Source of the DNA: Bursaphelenchus xylophilus
Taxonomy: Eukaryota; Nematoda; Chromadorea; Rhabditida; Aphelenchoididae
Length of the DNA stretch: 64,000 bases
NCBI GenBank assembly: GCA_904066235.2
Contig: CAJFCV020000003.1
Coordinates: 7,316,001 to 7,380,000 of the forward strand
Direction: 5' to 3'
The notes under the pieces are model-generated. The model had not been told where the DNA came from. It saw nothing but the letters and a program-made list of their open reading frames with translations, and made no database searches. Shown in pieces: positions 12,049 to 23,538 of this stretch. Made by a program: the position numbers and the translations under genes. The stretch's first letter is position 1. The number at the start of each line of letters is the position of its first letter.

Positions 12049-13321
12049 ATGGCTTCCAGGTAAAGATTTGAATTGATTGACTCTTTAGAATTTGAATCGA
12101 TTGACCCTTTAGTTTAATATTGAGGTTATTGATTACAAATAATAAACTTTGTCGATTACAGAGACTTGTCTGATCTTTCTCTCGACGATATCATCAAGAC
12201 GAACCGTACTCAAAAGTCTGGTGGAGCTCGTCGGACCAGTGGTGCTGGGGGCTCTCGCCCCGTCCGTCGAGTTGGTGGGGCTGGTCCCATCAAGAAGGTA
12301 CGATAAGAACTTTTTATCGTCAACAAGCTCGACTCTCTGAACTTCTAAGCGCTGAAACAAGGCTTTAACTTCCCCAAGCTCCAACGATATCTGATATGGT
12401 GGACTAAGCCCTATCAGATATCGTTTCCCCAATGATTAGAAGGTTAAGATGGACTCATTTATCGGTGGTGGAAGTAGGCGGTGGACTGGACTGGTCGCTG
12501 GCTGGATTCTGGATCCGTTGGTCATCGTCTTAGCACTGGTTTCTCCCGTATTTTAGAAACGAAAAGACAGTCCTTGGCTGCCTTTGTTCTTAAGAGGTGT
12601 CGTAGCGAGTTGAATCGATGAGATTCATTTTGTTAACTTTTGTGGAATCTTCAGAGAAATCAAGGAACAAAGAAATGGGACAATGACAAATTCTTCGAAG
12701 TCTACGCAAACAAAAAGTCCGGAGGCGGATCTGGGTCGGCAGCCGGAGGTAAGGCCGTCTGCAGATTGGCCAACATTCCCTACAATGTCACACAAGAGGA
12801 ACTTGAGGTAAGCGTTAACTTATTTTTCTAAATTTAGGCCTTAGCAACGTCATATCTTATTTTTAATCGTAACAATACTTCTTTCAGACCTTGTTCCAAA
12901 AGTACCGACTATCCAAGGTGACCCTCCATTACGACTACAAGGGAAGATCTGTTGGAACAGCTGAGCTTCATGGAAATAGAGATGCCATTCAGCGGGTCAA
13001 AAGGGACTTTACAGGTGTTGAAATCGACGGTAAGATCATTTTTAAACCTCACCAAATGGTTTCTGGTTATCAAATCCAACCTTCTATTTTCCAGGCAGAG
13101 CTGTTGAGATTACTGTAGTTGGAGCTGGAGGCGGATCTCCCTCTCTTGCTCGCCGAATTTCCCGGCCAGGTGGAGGAGCTCCTGCCCGACGAGGAGGTCC
13201 AGGGCGAGGTGGGGCAGGAGGAAAGGGACCCAAGAAAACTCAGAAACCCAAGTTGACAGCAGCTGAACTTGACAAAGAACTCGACGAGTATATGAAGAGC
13301 ACCAACAAAATGGAATCATAA
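12049..13321 (+). CDS. ALYREF: ALYREF / REF mRNA export adaptor
   Basis: RNA-binding adaptor of the TREX complex that recruits the export receptor to spliced nuclear mRNA. Five exons: 12049-12059, 12162-12297, 12655-12807, 12888-13029, 13095-13321; 222 residues. Both UAP56-binding motifs are present: the N-terminal DLSLDDIIK (residues about 8-16) and the C-terminal LTAAELDKELDEYM. Between them lie an Arg/Gly-rich segment, a central RRM (about 82-155; RNP2-like CRLANI, RNP1-like GRSVGTAEL) and a second RGG-rich segment (PARRGGPGRGG). The architecture is complete and of usual length. The first exon holds only 11 coding bases. Intron 2 is much longer (357 nt) than the rest and contains a perfect 14-bp hairpin. 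C. elegans has several ALY paralogues; I cannot say which this is. Confidence 0.93.
12383..12425. repeat. perfect 14-bp inverted repeat inside ALYREF intron 2
   Basis: AACGATATCTGATA (12383-12396) and its exact reverse complement (12412-12425) are separated by 15 nt. It lies within the only long intron of the gene. Confidence 0.95.
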
Positions 13322-13382
13322 ACATTATTAACGATCTATTCACCTATTTCTTACCGTCAATTTAACAATGAAACTAGTAATT

Positions 13383-13388
13383 AATAAA
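13383..13388 (+). terminator. poly(A) signal AATAAA of ALYREF
   Basis: Canonical hexamer 62 nt after the ALYREF stop codon. Confidence 0.7.
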
Positions 13389-13497
13389 TTTAACGTCTCG
13401 TATACCAGTAGTGTTTTGTCAAGCCGTTCCTAAAAAAATTAATTTCTTACGGTTTTTTTAGCAAAAATACAATAAACAAAAATTTTCCAAACAATAT

Positions 13498-13602
13498 TGG
13501 TAATCAAAATGACAGAAAAATTTGACTTGGCGAAAATGGCGGTAACTTGATAACGTAACGAACTTGTAAAGTTGACGACTTAACAAAAAGTATAGATGTT
13601 GT
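13498..13602 (+). repeat. interspersed repeat family A, copy 1
   Basis: Shares the order AATCAAAATGACA, TTTGACNTGRCGAAAATG, TTGATAACG, AAGTTGACG and CTTAACAA with copies at 37355-37437 (inverted), 39267-39362 and 63445-63535. No coding capacity is seen. Confidence 0.75.
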
Positions 13603-14974
13603 TATTTTCTCAAAAATTTATCTGAATTTCAGAAAATTCTTTTCTCGGACATTTTTATGGATAAGACCCTTGAACCCGCCATAAGAGTCAAACGACCGTA
13701 AAGGAGTTGTTTTGACCGCCGAAAACAAACCGAGGAGAGAGCCCTGAGGGCCGGAAGAGCTAACTGACTCTTACTTCGTGCCATACCGTGTCATCGGTAT
13801 CTACAAACACATGAATGGAGGAGATGTTGAGGAAGACGGCTTGCACGAGCTGTGAAACGCGGTTGATTTTTAAGACCGTGTGAATAACTCCTGGTCAGCT
13901 CTTAAACCTTTGTCAGTATGTGCTATGGTGTGCAATTTTCACATTTCATTAGGCCACATGATCTATGATGAGAATTACTCATTTCAACTGCAGAATACTC
14001 GTTGCTAATGTTTTAGTTCGCTGTTTTTTTTGTGACCCGTTCGATCGTCGTTGTCATGGCGTTTTCTCAACGCCCCACTGACTTGCAAGGAAGGTCCTGA
14101 ACTCCAAACAAAGTAACAGACATCCAAATAATTCTATTGCCAAGGCGTTTGATTTAGATTGTTTCCAGCGGCGACGTTTTTTAGGGACCTGGAATTACAA
14201 TGTGAACATCTTAGAAGGCTATTTTGAGTGTTTTTTTTAAGTTTTTATGTGTTGTGAATTTGAGCTTTGATTTAGTTCCGATATTGTCATACGTAGCGCT
14301 AACTGTATTCATTATTTATTGGTAAATTTCGAAATTCAATTCGGTTAAATGACATGAGTATGATTTATAACTTTCTGCCTTTGTGGTTAGACTTTTTGTG
14401 GCCTCTTTAGCGTTACGACATCTCTTTTGTCTGACGGCTTTAATTTACTTTGTTACAGCTTTAATGCTCTATGTGCCTATGCCTGTGTGATATGCTCTCC
14501 CTCATATCCAATTTGAAATTGTACTCTACAAGATTATATGGTGTTCGTCTGAGAGATTCCCAACTTTTTCTTGCCTTTCTTCACATTTGTGCCTCAGATA
14601 TTAGGAACGGCGGTGGGAAAGAAGGGCCTGGTGTCCCTGGGTGTAGATGTAATTGTCAGGTGCTTTTCTCCTTTTAATTTGCAAGGCCCTACTGTGAATA
14701 TACAATTGCGGAACACGTAGGATGCAGTATCGAAACTCTTAATATTATAATAGTTGATGTTCTTTCCTCCTGTAAATGTCGTCTAGGTTAGTATTTATAG
14801 ACAGAAGTTTCCCGAAACTATAGAGTAGAGTTTGGTTTATAACAGTTACAGCAACCACTGTAAAGACAGTTCTGTTGTAGAACTTCTGCTTACGTTAACT
14901 TTACGACTGGCTTTTTTTTAATGTACCGGACATCTAGCCTATCTAGACTTGAGATAAAAAAAACTTGATTGTTA

Positions 14975-15129
14975 TCGGTCTGTCGGGAAAAAAACGGCGG
15001 ATCGTCGCGCCTCCGAATCGCCCATCATCGCTTTGCGACTGAAAGCCGCGGCTGGGGATTTGGTGCGCGATAGCGGCGAGGCGAGACATTTTGATGCGAC
15101 GATCCGCCGTTATTTTTCCGACAGACTGA
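14975..15129. mobile_element. 155-bp MITE-like element with 34-bp terminal inverted repeats and TA flanks
   Basis: Terminal repeats 14975-15008 and 15096-15129 match at 31 of 34 positions, starting TCGGTCTGTCGG / TCAGTCTGTCGG and ending GGCGGATCGTCGC. TA dinucleotides flank both ends, as expected for a Tc1/mariner-type target duplication. The interior is GC-rich and has no reading frame of note, so the element is non-autonomous. Confidence 0.85.
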
Positions 15130-15698
15130 TACATTAGTCTCCCTACAAGAAAACGTGTTGTGATTATATGATACTTTCCAAACTGACTATTAAAGTTCTA
15201 ATATTTATTGCAGTTTGTGGGGTGATAAAAATATTTGCATCTAACACTACATGTTCTCTTTTCTTTCCCCAGAAGCCATAGAACCGTAATATCAAGTGTA
15301 AATTACATAATCCTTCTTTTTTTGAATAATTGCCCATCTTTCTTGGTTCAAGAGCAACGTTATCTATAACATAATATATTATATTTAAAAATAGACTTCA
15401 TCCCTCTTACCTTTTTTTCCATTACTGTAATGTAAATTATTTTCGTTCCACGTACTGTTATTGCTCCGCGGTTTGTTTACTGCCCGTGTGAAATATGGAA
15501 GTTATTTACGCCTTTATGGCAAAGACTTATTTTAGTTGAAATCAAAATCCAAAAATAATCTGTAAAGTGCTCTGTTATTTCAATTTGTGTGTGGTCAGTA
15601 TAACGGTCTCAGCGTTTCGAACGGCCAAACAGCAGCCCTTAGCGAACAAACGTCATGCCCAATTTGCTCTTTGAAAGGCCTCAGAATTAGGTGGAACG

Positions 15699-18675
15699 AT
15701 GACAAATACTGCTGTAAATTCCCCTACTGGAAGTAGCTCCTCTGTTAGTTCAGTTGAACCATCAAGTTCTACAGAGGCTAAACGAAGAAAGGATGTGAAT
15801 CCACCAAGGAGAGGACGCCAAGTGTATCCCCTAAGAAAGAATAGTCTTGGAGGATCTTCTTCTCAATTGGTGGTGGCCGTAAGAATAAGACCGTTAAATG
15901 AAAGTGAGAAGCAGAAAAAAGGATTCGAATGCGCTTATGCGTTGGATCAGCAGGTAATTCAGCGAGTTTCATTATCCTTGCCTTCAGAAAGTGTTGCTAG
16001 TAGATCCAGAAAAGTTTGAAAATAATATTCTACGGCAGAATCGACAACATGAACGGACATTCAACTTTGATGCGGTTTTTGGACCCGGCTCTGAACATGT
16101 AAGATCTTGTTCTGTCGCAACGTATTGCATGCTTATTCATTTATTAATTTGCAAGGGAAATACCCCAAGTGCGACGCTCAGATTTTGATGAAACTTGTCA
16201 CGAATTTAGACAACGTTTTTTTTAACAAAAAGCCATATGCGAGACTCTTGGCTAGCGCAGCCGAAACGACAATATGGAAAGATCGTTTCTGTCGCTGAAG
16301 AGCGCAAGCTAAGTATGAATTGCTATGTGTCTTATGTCCCGCATGAGTGCAAAATTAAAAAAAAATCCGAGCGTCGCACTGGGGGTACTTCTTTGTCAGA
16401 TGGAAGTTCACGAAGCTACAACATCTCCTTTGGTTGATTTTGTCGTTGCCGGCTCTAATGCCACAGTGTTTGCATACGGCCCAACTGGATCAGGCAAGAC
16501 TTACACAATGGTCGGAACTCCGGAGAAACCCGGGCTGATGACATTACTGACAAGGGCATTGTATCAAAAGCTTACTAAAGAAGATACGGTCTACATATCA
16601 TTTCTGGAGATTTACAACGAAGTCATAAAAGATCTTTTGAATCCGGGCGCTGGAGCTTTGGATTTATTAGAAGACGAGAAAGGAAACGTGCTGGTCCCTG
16701 GGCTTTCACGGGTCAAAGCGCCAAATACGACTAAGGTAGGGGTGTTACGGAGATTGCTCGATTCAACTGCCCGTTCTGAGGCACAATGAATAATACAAAC
16801 TAAATAAAAATATTTTTTTGCAGATAATGCAGATTCTGCAAGAAGGAAACTCTCGGCGAACGCAAGAGCCTACAGCTGCGAATAAGTCATCCTCTAGGAG
16901 TCACGCCCTTCTTCAAGTTACCCTGTATAAGAAGCAAGTCCAACATGGAAAACTCTTTCTGATTGATCTTGCTGGATCAGAAAGAGCCTCTCAAACCCAA
17001 AATCAAGGCCAAAGATTAAAGGAAGGCGCAGCAATCAACCGATCTTTACTCGCCTTAGGAAATGTAATCAATGCATTGAGCACCAACAACAAAGGGAGAT
17101 ATGTCAATTACAGAGATAGTAAACTAACAAGGTTACTGAAGGATTCGCTTGGAGGAAATTCGAAGACGATTATGCTTGCTCATGTAACACCAGCATCACT
17201 AAACTACGACGAGACCTACAACACTTTGGTTTATGCAAATCGTGCAAGGAATATTACAACCAGAGTAAGCTTTTGTAATAAGTATTGTATCAAAGGCACT
17301 TTACCGAGCTCAGAATTCATATTACAAAACACTTCGCGACCTTTGGAGCCCAATTTCCCGAGCTTTAAATGTTGTTCATGCTTTGCTGGTCTTTTTATGA
17401 ACTTCCTTAATTCAGAACGGATGAAAAGTTCGCAACAAAGAGGTTTCTTACTCTAAAATCTTATTGTGTAGGAGTAACTTTTTAATTGTTTTCAGATAAC
17501 GTACAACCGGCCAGTCTCGGCCGATCAGGCATATTCCGAGGCGATGAAGGATATACGGAAGCAGGCGGCAGATCGAAATGGGATGATTCATGCAGAATCG
17601 TCTCATCAGAGTAAGTGTTAACCTATAATCGGAGCATAGATTTGTGATCAAACGTTGTGTTTAATAATTTTCAGTATCAGAAAAAGGCCTAACAACGAAA
17701 GCAGCCAATATCGATGGCCATGGCCCCAATAATCGCCGATTTGCCAATTTATTCCACTCGCTAAAAGCACAGTACTTCTCTACAGTAGAAAAGTTGACAA
17801 AACTAAGAGAACGGTTAATGAAAATCAATCACGAAGCAGTTGACTTGGAGATGAATGTAAGCGCCAAAAGAGCCATATTGGATGCGTGGGAGAACAGGAC
17901 AAAAGATGATGAAGACAAGTATTCAGAAACTGTCGAGAGAATAAAAAAGGATATGGGGGAACAAGTACGTACGGAGTCATTGTAAAGAGACGCTATTTTG
18001 TATTATTAGAGAGGACTTTATTACATTTGTAACTTTAGGAGACAAGACTGAGCAGTTTACATGATACCCGACAGAAATCAGAAAGACTAATAAGGAAGAA
18101 TCAAGATATTTTGGATGGAATTGAGGCCAGGATGAGAGGACAAGCAAAGGATGCAGATCAAAATGAAATGGTCAACCTGCTGGTCAGGATGGCTGAACGA
18201 GAAGCTGAAAGTAAGGATTGATTTCTTTCTTTATATTGTTACAATTTACATTTTTAGAAGTAGCCCTGGCCTCCGACGCAGCCCTCAAGAATCTGAAAAT
18301 CCGCCGACAAGAAAACTCCCTGCTTAAGGTTCAAAAATACGGACAAATTGCTGATAAATTAATATCAGCCAACCTATCGGATGAGGAGAGACAGAAGTTG
18401 CAAGCGGAATATCGAATAATCAAAACCCAACTCAATTATCATCTAATACCTTTGAAAGTTAAGGACAATCTAACTTCTTGGAATTCCCAATTACTGGATA
18501 AGAACCTAAGTAATAATAAGCCGGTCAAGAGAGTCAGGCTTCCCGAAATTCCGACTAGTGCTTCTACAACAAGCTCAGAACAAGGTAAGTGATCCTATAG
18601 TTGATAATGGCTAATAAAAATATCTTAGGAGAGAAAAGATCAAGTGTTGGGGCCTTACCTGCCATCCAAACATAG
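15699..18675 (+). CDS. klp-13: kinesin-8 family motor, KIF19-type
   Basis: Plus-end-directed, microtubule-end-regulating kinesin. Nine exons: 15699-15953, 15988-16098, 16400-16735, 16824-17264, 17496-17610, 17675-17964, 18039-18210, 18258-18584, 18629-18675; 697 residues. A Ser-rich, basic 57-residue leader precedes an N-terminal motor (about 58-385) with [10 protein letters not shown], the P-loop [10 protein letters not shown] (about 154), switch [12 protein letters not shown], switch [11 protein letters not shown] (about 282) and [44 protein letters not shown] and INYRDS-type segments match KIF19 more closely than KIF18. The last 300 residues are charged and coiled-coil-like, then a Ser/Thr-rich tail. 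KIF19 acts at ciliary tips in mammals; C. elegans KLP-13 is the likely counterpart. Intron 2 (301 nt) is unusually long. The last exon overlaps a minus-strand candidate. Confidence 0.93.
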
Positions 18676-18811
18676 CTGCACCGATAATATACCATTTTCT
18701 AATTTCTCTCAAAGATGATCCCGTTCTTTCAAAGACACAACGAGTTGTAATAATTGGTACTTTTTTACTGTTATTGTTCACATTGATATAAAATATATCT
18801 TCACAATTCAT
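18611..18811 (-). CDS. possible small gene behind the SDR gene, antisense to the kinesin 3' end
   Basis: A minus-strand frame of 66 codons starts at the ATG of 18811, 8 nt after a good acceptor (ATATTTCCAG). That acceptor lies 55 nt behind the SDR stop codon, a spacing typical of nematode operons. The product contains [18 protein letters not shown], a plausible membrane segment. GTAAGG directly follows the last Q, so the exon may end near 18661 and splice onward. I recognise no family. It overlaps the last exon of the kinesin on the other strand, so one of the two is probably only untranslated sequence here. Confidence 0.3.
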   Translation of the reverse strand: MNCEDIFYINVNNNSKKVPIITTRCVFERTGSSLREIRKWYIIGAAMFGWQVRPQHLIFSLLRYFY

Positions 18812-18874
18812 TGGTTGGACTGGAAATATAAATTAGTTTATGGTTAACATTTAGATTACAGTATGAATATTCAG

Positions 18875-19920
18875 TCAGCAGATCTTATACTTGTCATAAC
18901 CATGGTTACGAGCATAGGTTTTGGTGTAAGAAAACAAGTAGTAAACCAGAGCATCTCTGACTGTTGTAGGGAGCAACTGAAGAACTCGATGAAAGAAGAA
19001 CAAACGCTTTGGGATTACAATTTCCTCCTTTTCACAGAGAACCGCATCAAGAACAGCACCCGCAACTTCATGGGGCAAAATATAACTTGAGCCAGGGGTG
19101 TCGATGCAGATTCCCTCTGTCATTGGGGTCTTTGTCATCCCCGGATAAACTATTGTTGTTTTGACAAATGATCCTGAAGAGTCGTTCATAAGTTGAAGAC
19201 AATGTGCAAATGAAATATCACCATTAATCTTGCTTACCCTTCAATTTGAGTTCCTGTCTCAGAGACGTCATATAAGCGGTCAATGCTGATTTAGATGCTG
19301 AATATGCCAGTAGTCCCGGTTGAGGGACTAATGCTGCAATTGAACAAACGGAGAGAATATGACCTTCATCTTGGGCAATCATGGTCGGTAAAAATTCCTC
19401 AATCACCTACAAAAATATCATCTGTTACTATCGCTACTTACATTGACTGCTGAATAAAAGTTGCTCCGAAAACTTGATTTCAATGAATCCCGATCCATGT
19501 TCGCGATTCCATAGTTATCTGCAGCTCCAGCATTGCTGACAACACAATGAATATGCCCCACTTCCCTTTTCAATCTCTCTGCCAGACCCTTGACTGCCTG
19601 CTGATCACTCAAATTGACTGCATAGACATCAGCAGAGATCCCGCATCCATTTAAATCCCCTTTTAACTTCTGTAGACCCTCAGGGTGTAAGTCGATAAGA
19701 AACAGACGACAACCATGACGACCAAACTAAATTAATCCATGTTCTTACAAGAGTGATTTCTTACCGACAGAGCCAGTTCACGTCCGATTCCGCCTGCCGC
19801 CCCGGTGATTATCACATTCTTTTGATGCAAGCTCTTCCTTTTGATCGGGAAAATGAAATTTATACATTGAATAATATGCACAGACAATAGCTGAAGCCAG
19901 AAAAATATTCCCGTCTCCAT
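18875..19920 (-). CDS. short-chain dehydrogenase/reductase, SDR16C / retinol-dehydrogenase-like
   Basis: Membrane-anchored NAD(P)-dependent oxidoreductase acting on retinoid, steroid or lipid alcohols. Minus-strand exons: 19765-19920, 19442-19726, 19238-19406, 18875-19173; 302 residues. An N-terminal hydrophobic segment (FFWLQLLSVHIIQCINFIF) is followed by the cofactor motif TGAAGGIG (about 39-46), the acidic-strand end FLIDL, the NAG motif (VVSNAG), the catalytic Ser in ILSVCSIAAL and the active-site YSASK. After the PGM motif (VYPGMTKTPM) a C-terminal hydrophobic/basic tail follows. Order, length and the N-terminal anchor match the SDR16C group (RDH10, RDHE2, HSD17B11). I cannot tell the substrate. 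All catalytic residues are present. It faces the kinesin gene tail to tail with a 200-bp gap. Confidence 0.92.
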
Positions 19921-20597
19921 AATAGGAAGGGAGTATAATAAAGAAATGTTCCAAAAGAAAGTGGAAACTCGCTTATTTACAATCTATATTTCCTTAGATT
20001 TCAGGTGCAAAAAAAAGAATTCCTGAAAACATTGAAATCATCATGACATTCGGAATAGTGGCATTTAAAATTGATTTTGTTTGTTTTTCCTCTAAAAATA
20101 TTGTTTTAGGCTAGCCTGTCGGAGGAGTTGAAAGTGTTTATTTGTGAAATACGGTTCTCATATTGTTTTCAACGGCCTCTATTTGTATTCATTAGACGGT
20201 CTGTCAGCTACCAATTCCCAAAAGATCTTATCTCCTTTTGCACATTACACAAATCCGCAGGTCGCGCCCGATCTGCAATATATATTTTTTTGATTTCTTT
20301 TTTCTTTTTTACAACAAGACCCCAAGAAACTAGCGTTGGTTGTTAGTTATCTATCTTTCCGCTCATATCTTTATTATTTTGGGAAGGTTATTATTACTTT
20401 TTAGGGGGGCTTTAACTCCTTTCAGGTCAAAAACTAAAGTTAAAAGTATCCTTTTTATTTGATAAGAATTACAGTTTGCAATGCCATGCTGTTATTTTTA
20501 TTTTGCCAAGGACGAAATGCTCCCGGGTTCCTAAACTCATAATGAATATCAAAATTTTCGTTTGGTTTGATCCCGTGATTCTTTTATTTCCGACGTT

Positions 20598-20948
20598 TTA
20601 CAACTGCCTGGGTGGAAGTGTCGTATATAGATAATGAACCCCGTTTTTATCATATATTTCTGCTAATCGATACTTATTTAATGAGGTTTGCCCCTTGAAA
20701 TTAATTTGTGTGCGATTTAGTTGGGATTGGATGAACCTAAAACGACCACCATAAGGATCGATTGATTCTACTTTCACATCAAATCCAATGGCCAACAACA
20801 AAATGCCAGTGCTAACCGATAAAGAGTTCGACAAGCCGAAGGGAGATCGACTGGTTTCTTCATTGCCAGTTCGAAGACAACCAAATATGAACGATAATAT
20901 CGATGATGGTATGTTAGAAACATGTTTTATGTAAAAAAACTTGTTCAT
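20598..20948 (-). CDS. candidate minus-strand C-terminal exon antisense to the acidic-protein gene
   Basis: A frame of 116 codons ends at 20598. Its last 65 residues (IDPYGGRFRFIQSQLNRTQ..., YRLAEIYDKNGVHYLYTTL) have a protein-like composition, and an AATAAA lies 8 nt after the stop codon. That fits a real 3' end. The upstream half runs antisense to the first exon of the plus-strand acidic gene (20788-20908), so the true border is probably near 20780. I find no convincing acceptor or further exon, and I do not recognise the family. Confidence 0.3.
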   Translation of the reverse strand: MNKFFYIKHVSNIPSSILSFIFGCLRTGNEETSRSPFGLSNSLSVSTGILLLAIGFDVKVESIDPYGGRFRFIQSQLNRTQINFKGQTSLNKYRLAEIYDKNGVHYLYTTLPPRQL

Positions 20949-21993
20949 GTTGGGGAAGGCCTTTTGAATTCTGGACTGACTGTTCTTGGAGAAAGTCTAT
21001 AATGCAATTTCTTCTTTAAGCAGTGTGTTTTTAATTTCTGTTTTTAGAATTCTTCAAGCTGGATGAGGAAGAAGAAGAACAACAGAGGAGGCCTGTAAAT
21101 TACTACACAGATGACATTGATCTTGCTGATAACGATGGTACGTGCACTAAAGAAATTATTATTTTGCCTTTAGATGCATTCCTTAGCCGAGTAGAAGAAG
21201 AGGATATCGAAGAAGACATTCCACGCACAGAGAGTCTGATCGCTTCCAGTGTTCCCATTGATATCGTTCGTCCTAATCATAAAACCATCGATGGAATTGA
21301 TGGATTAGCTCCCCTGAGGAAAATTGACAATGATTTGAATGAGGAGAACAACCAAAAGCTCGAAGAGGTAATTATTTTTCAGCAAATGGTTGAATAAGTC
21401 TGATAGATTGTGGCTAAGTTATTCTTCATAGATTCTGAGTGTTCGAGAGCAGACGATCTTCAAGAATATGCAACGTCTCTCTTTCTCCGTACAACCAGAA
21501 GATGGCCCTGAACGTTTATGGGGGGATCATGCTGATTGGGAAGACGAAAGAAGAAGGAGAAGATGTTCTTTCTCTACGAAGAATAACGAGACCGACGGTG
21601 GATATCATAAACCTGCTGATCATTTCAAGTTTGCAACGACTGCCCCGTCTAATGGTCCTTTGATTCACACACCAAAAGAAGCATTTATACTGAGGCCTAG
21701 TCACAACACCATGGTCAAGACGCCTGGATCGGTTGGTATATTTCTTGCTCTTTTACATCAACTTCTTTTAATAGACTGAAGATTGAATTTTGTTTTAGAT
21801 CAAGAAGCCGGGATTTATGACCTCCCAACCCTTCGGTTCTCAACGTCCTTTGCCCCGTCGTGAGGTGGATCCTGAAATTCATCGAATCGAGCCAGTAGTG
21901 GAACATCAGCTGTCTTCCGCCGACCGAAATGACGCCGAAAGTCGCCATCGGACGGACACTGTGGACGGAGTTCAGCGACATCCAAAAATGTAA
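20788..21993 (+). CDS. acidic, largely disordered protein, unrecognised (299 aa)
   Basis: Five exons with consistent phases: 20788-20908, 21048-21137, 21174-21367, 21432-21731, 21799-21993. The N-terminus holds LTDKEFDKPKGDRLVSSLPVRR, then an acidic run (FKLDEEEEEQQ; TDDIDLADND; VEEEDIEEDIP), a short helical segment (NEENNQKLEEILSVREQTIFKNMQ), a basic patch (DERRRRRCSF) and a proline- and histidine-containing tail. No signal peptide, transmembrane helix or enzyme motif is visible. The segment KTPGSIKKPGF resembles a phosphorylation-prone linker. I do not recognise the family and give no function. Donor 4 (GTTGGT) is weak; the others are normal. Poly(A)-like AATAAA occurs near 22098. Confidence 0.75.
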
Positions 21994-23538
21994 TCATATT
22001 GATTGTATTCCATTATTTGTTGTTCTCATTACGGTTATATACAGTAGGGTATCAAGTTCGCTGTTTTCACGTTTCATAAATTTTTAACAACTTTCGGAAT
22101 AAATAAGTGGTGAGAAGATGTCTTTGAAGTATTTCAGTTATCTGCTGAAAAGATGTTTTGACGTTGACTTTGTTGACACATCAAGATGTGCCAGCGGGTG
22201 GTAAATCAGGCTGAGAAATCGCAATTTTCATTATAATACTATGGGTGTAATAAATGTAAGATACCCCGAAAATTGATGATAAATTATCCTAGGACAGCAT
22301 CAATCTTTTTATTTCTATTAATTCTCACAGCCTCGCAATGCATACGACGACAAATCGGGACAATCCGAGGAATCTTCGACTGTGGTTGACTCGAAAAGTC
22401 ATAGGGTCATCAAAACCAAAACTCTCTAGCCAGCCATGGAAGCTAATTTTGAAAAAATTTTTTTTCGGGAGTATCTTCGCTGAAGCTAACTGGATCCTCA
22501 GTTTAAAACTGACCTGATACGTCTTTTTGTTTCACCAATTGCTTGTCTACTTAGATAATTTGCACTTTATTCTTCAAGTTATTCATCCAGCCGACTTTCA
22601 GTTTTTGTTCGTTTATGTACCATAATCAGTGTAACTACACAATATAACATAACAATCTATAAAAAATATAATCGGATTCCTTAACGTAAGGACCTTTTAC
22701 GTTTCCTTCTCAAATTTACATCGGAGTTATGTAGATGGAGTAAAAGAGTGAGTTAGGACAAAGTAGTAAATGTAGTTAGGAATATAAAAGGTCAAGATGG
22801 ATCTCGGTAGCGTTGTACGTGGTTAACCTGCATAAGTTTGAGCGTGTTTTAGGTAGAAAATCTTTGTTTTTCTCAAAAAAAATATCTGACAAAATGTATT
22901 AAGATTGTTAAAATATAAGAGATAATTGAGCAGACTAAATATTGTAGGGAAATAAGAGGGTATCAAGTATTTCACCGGCTATTAAAAAGTATCATCTCTA
23001 TGAAAAAGGCGTATGAATACGGGCATGGGGTGACAATGGAAGGGGAAATGTGTAAATAAGGAAAAACAATACTAATGATACTGTACTTGGACGCCCCAAT
23101 TAAAACAATATTAAAATATGACTAAACCTATTTATCTACAATTACACACGATCAGAGAAGACCCCGTTTCCCAGACATATCACCACGATATATCACAAAG
23201 TTACACCTCGGTGTGAAATAACAATCAAATTATTAGAAAAAAGACAGAGAATATAAAATATAACAGTAAATGGAAAAGAAATGGCACAATGTAGGTTCGG
23301 ACCCGGATTCGGCTCTGACTCGTTTTAGCTGCACATGATATAAGAAGAAGATAACTGAGAGGAGAGGAAAGGAAAATCGTCGATTACATAGTATTCGAAG
23401 CGTGGATGGCAAATTTACATGGCTTTGGTATGACAAACGACCATAAGAACGGCATCGGTTTCAGCTTCAGAGGGATTACGGCGAGGGCGGTGGAGTGGGG
23501 ATACTATACGACACTATACTCGTATTACTAGCAACGAG
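21994..23538. other. intergenic region between convergent genes
   Basis: 1.5 kb between the stop codons of the acidic-protein gene and the PP1-targeting gene. It contains their 3' untranslated regions, one AATAAA near 22098 and many short A/T runs. I see no gene or repeat family member. Confidence 0.6.

Larger units (their letters stand above)
13322..15698. other. gene-free region with repeat copies
   Basis: About 2.4 kb without a supportable gene. It holds the ALYREF poly(A) signal (13383-13388), one copy of an interspersed repeat (about 13498-13602) and a TA-flanked MITE (14975-15129). The kinesin promoter must lie in its distal part, but I see no clear TATA element or operator. Confidence 0.6.
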
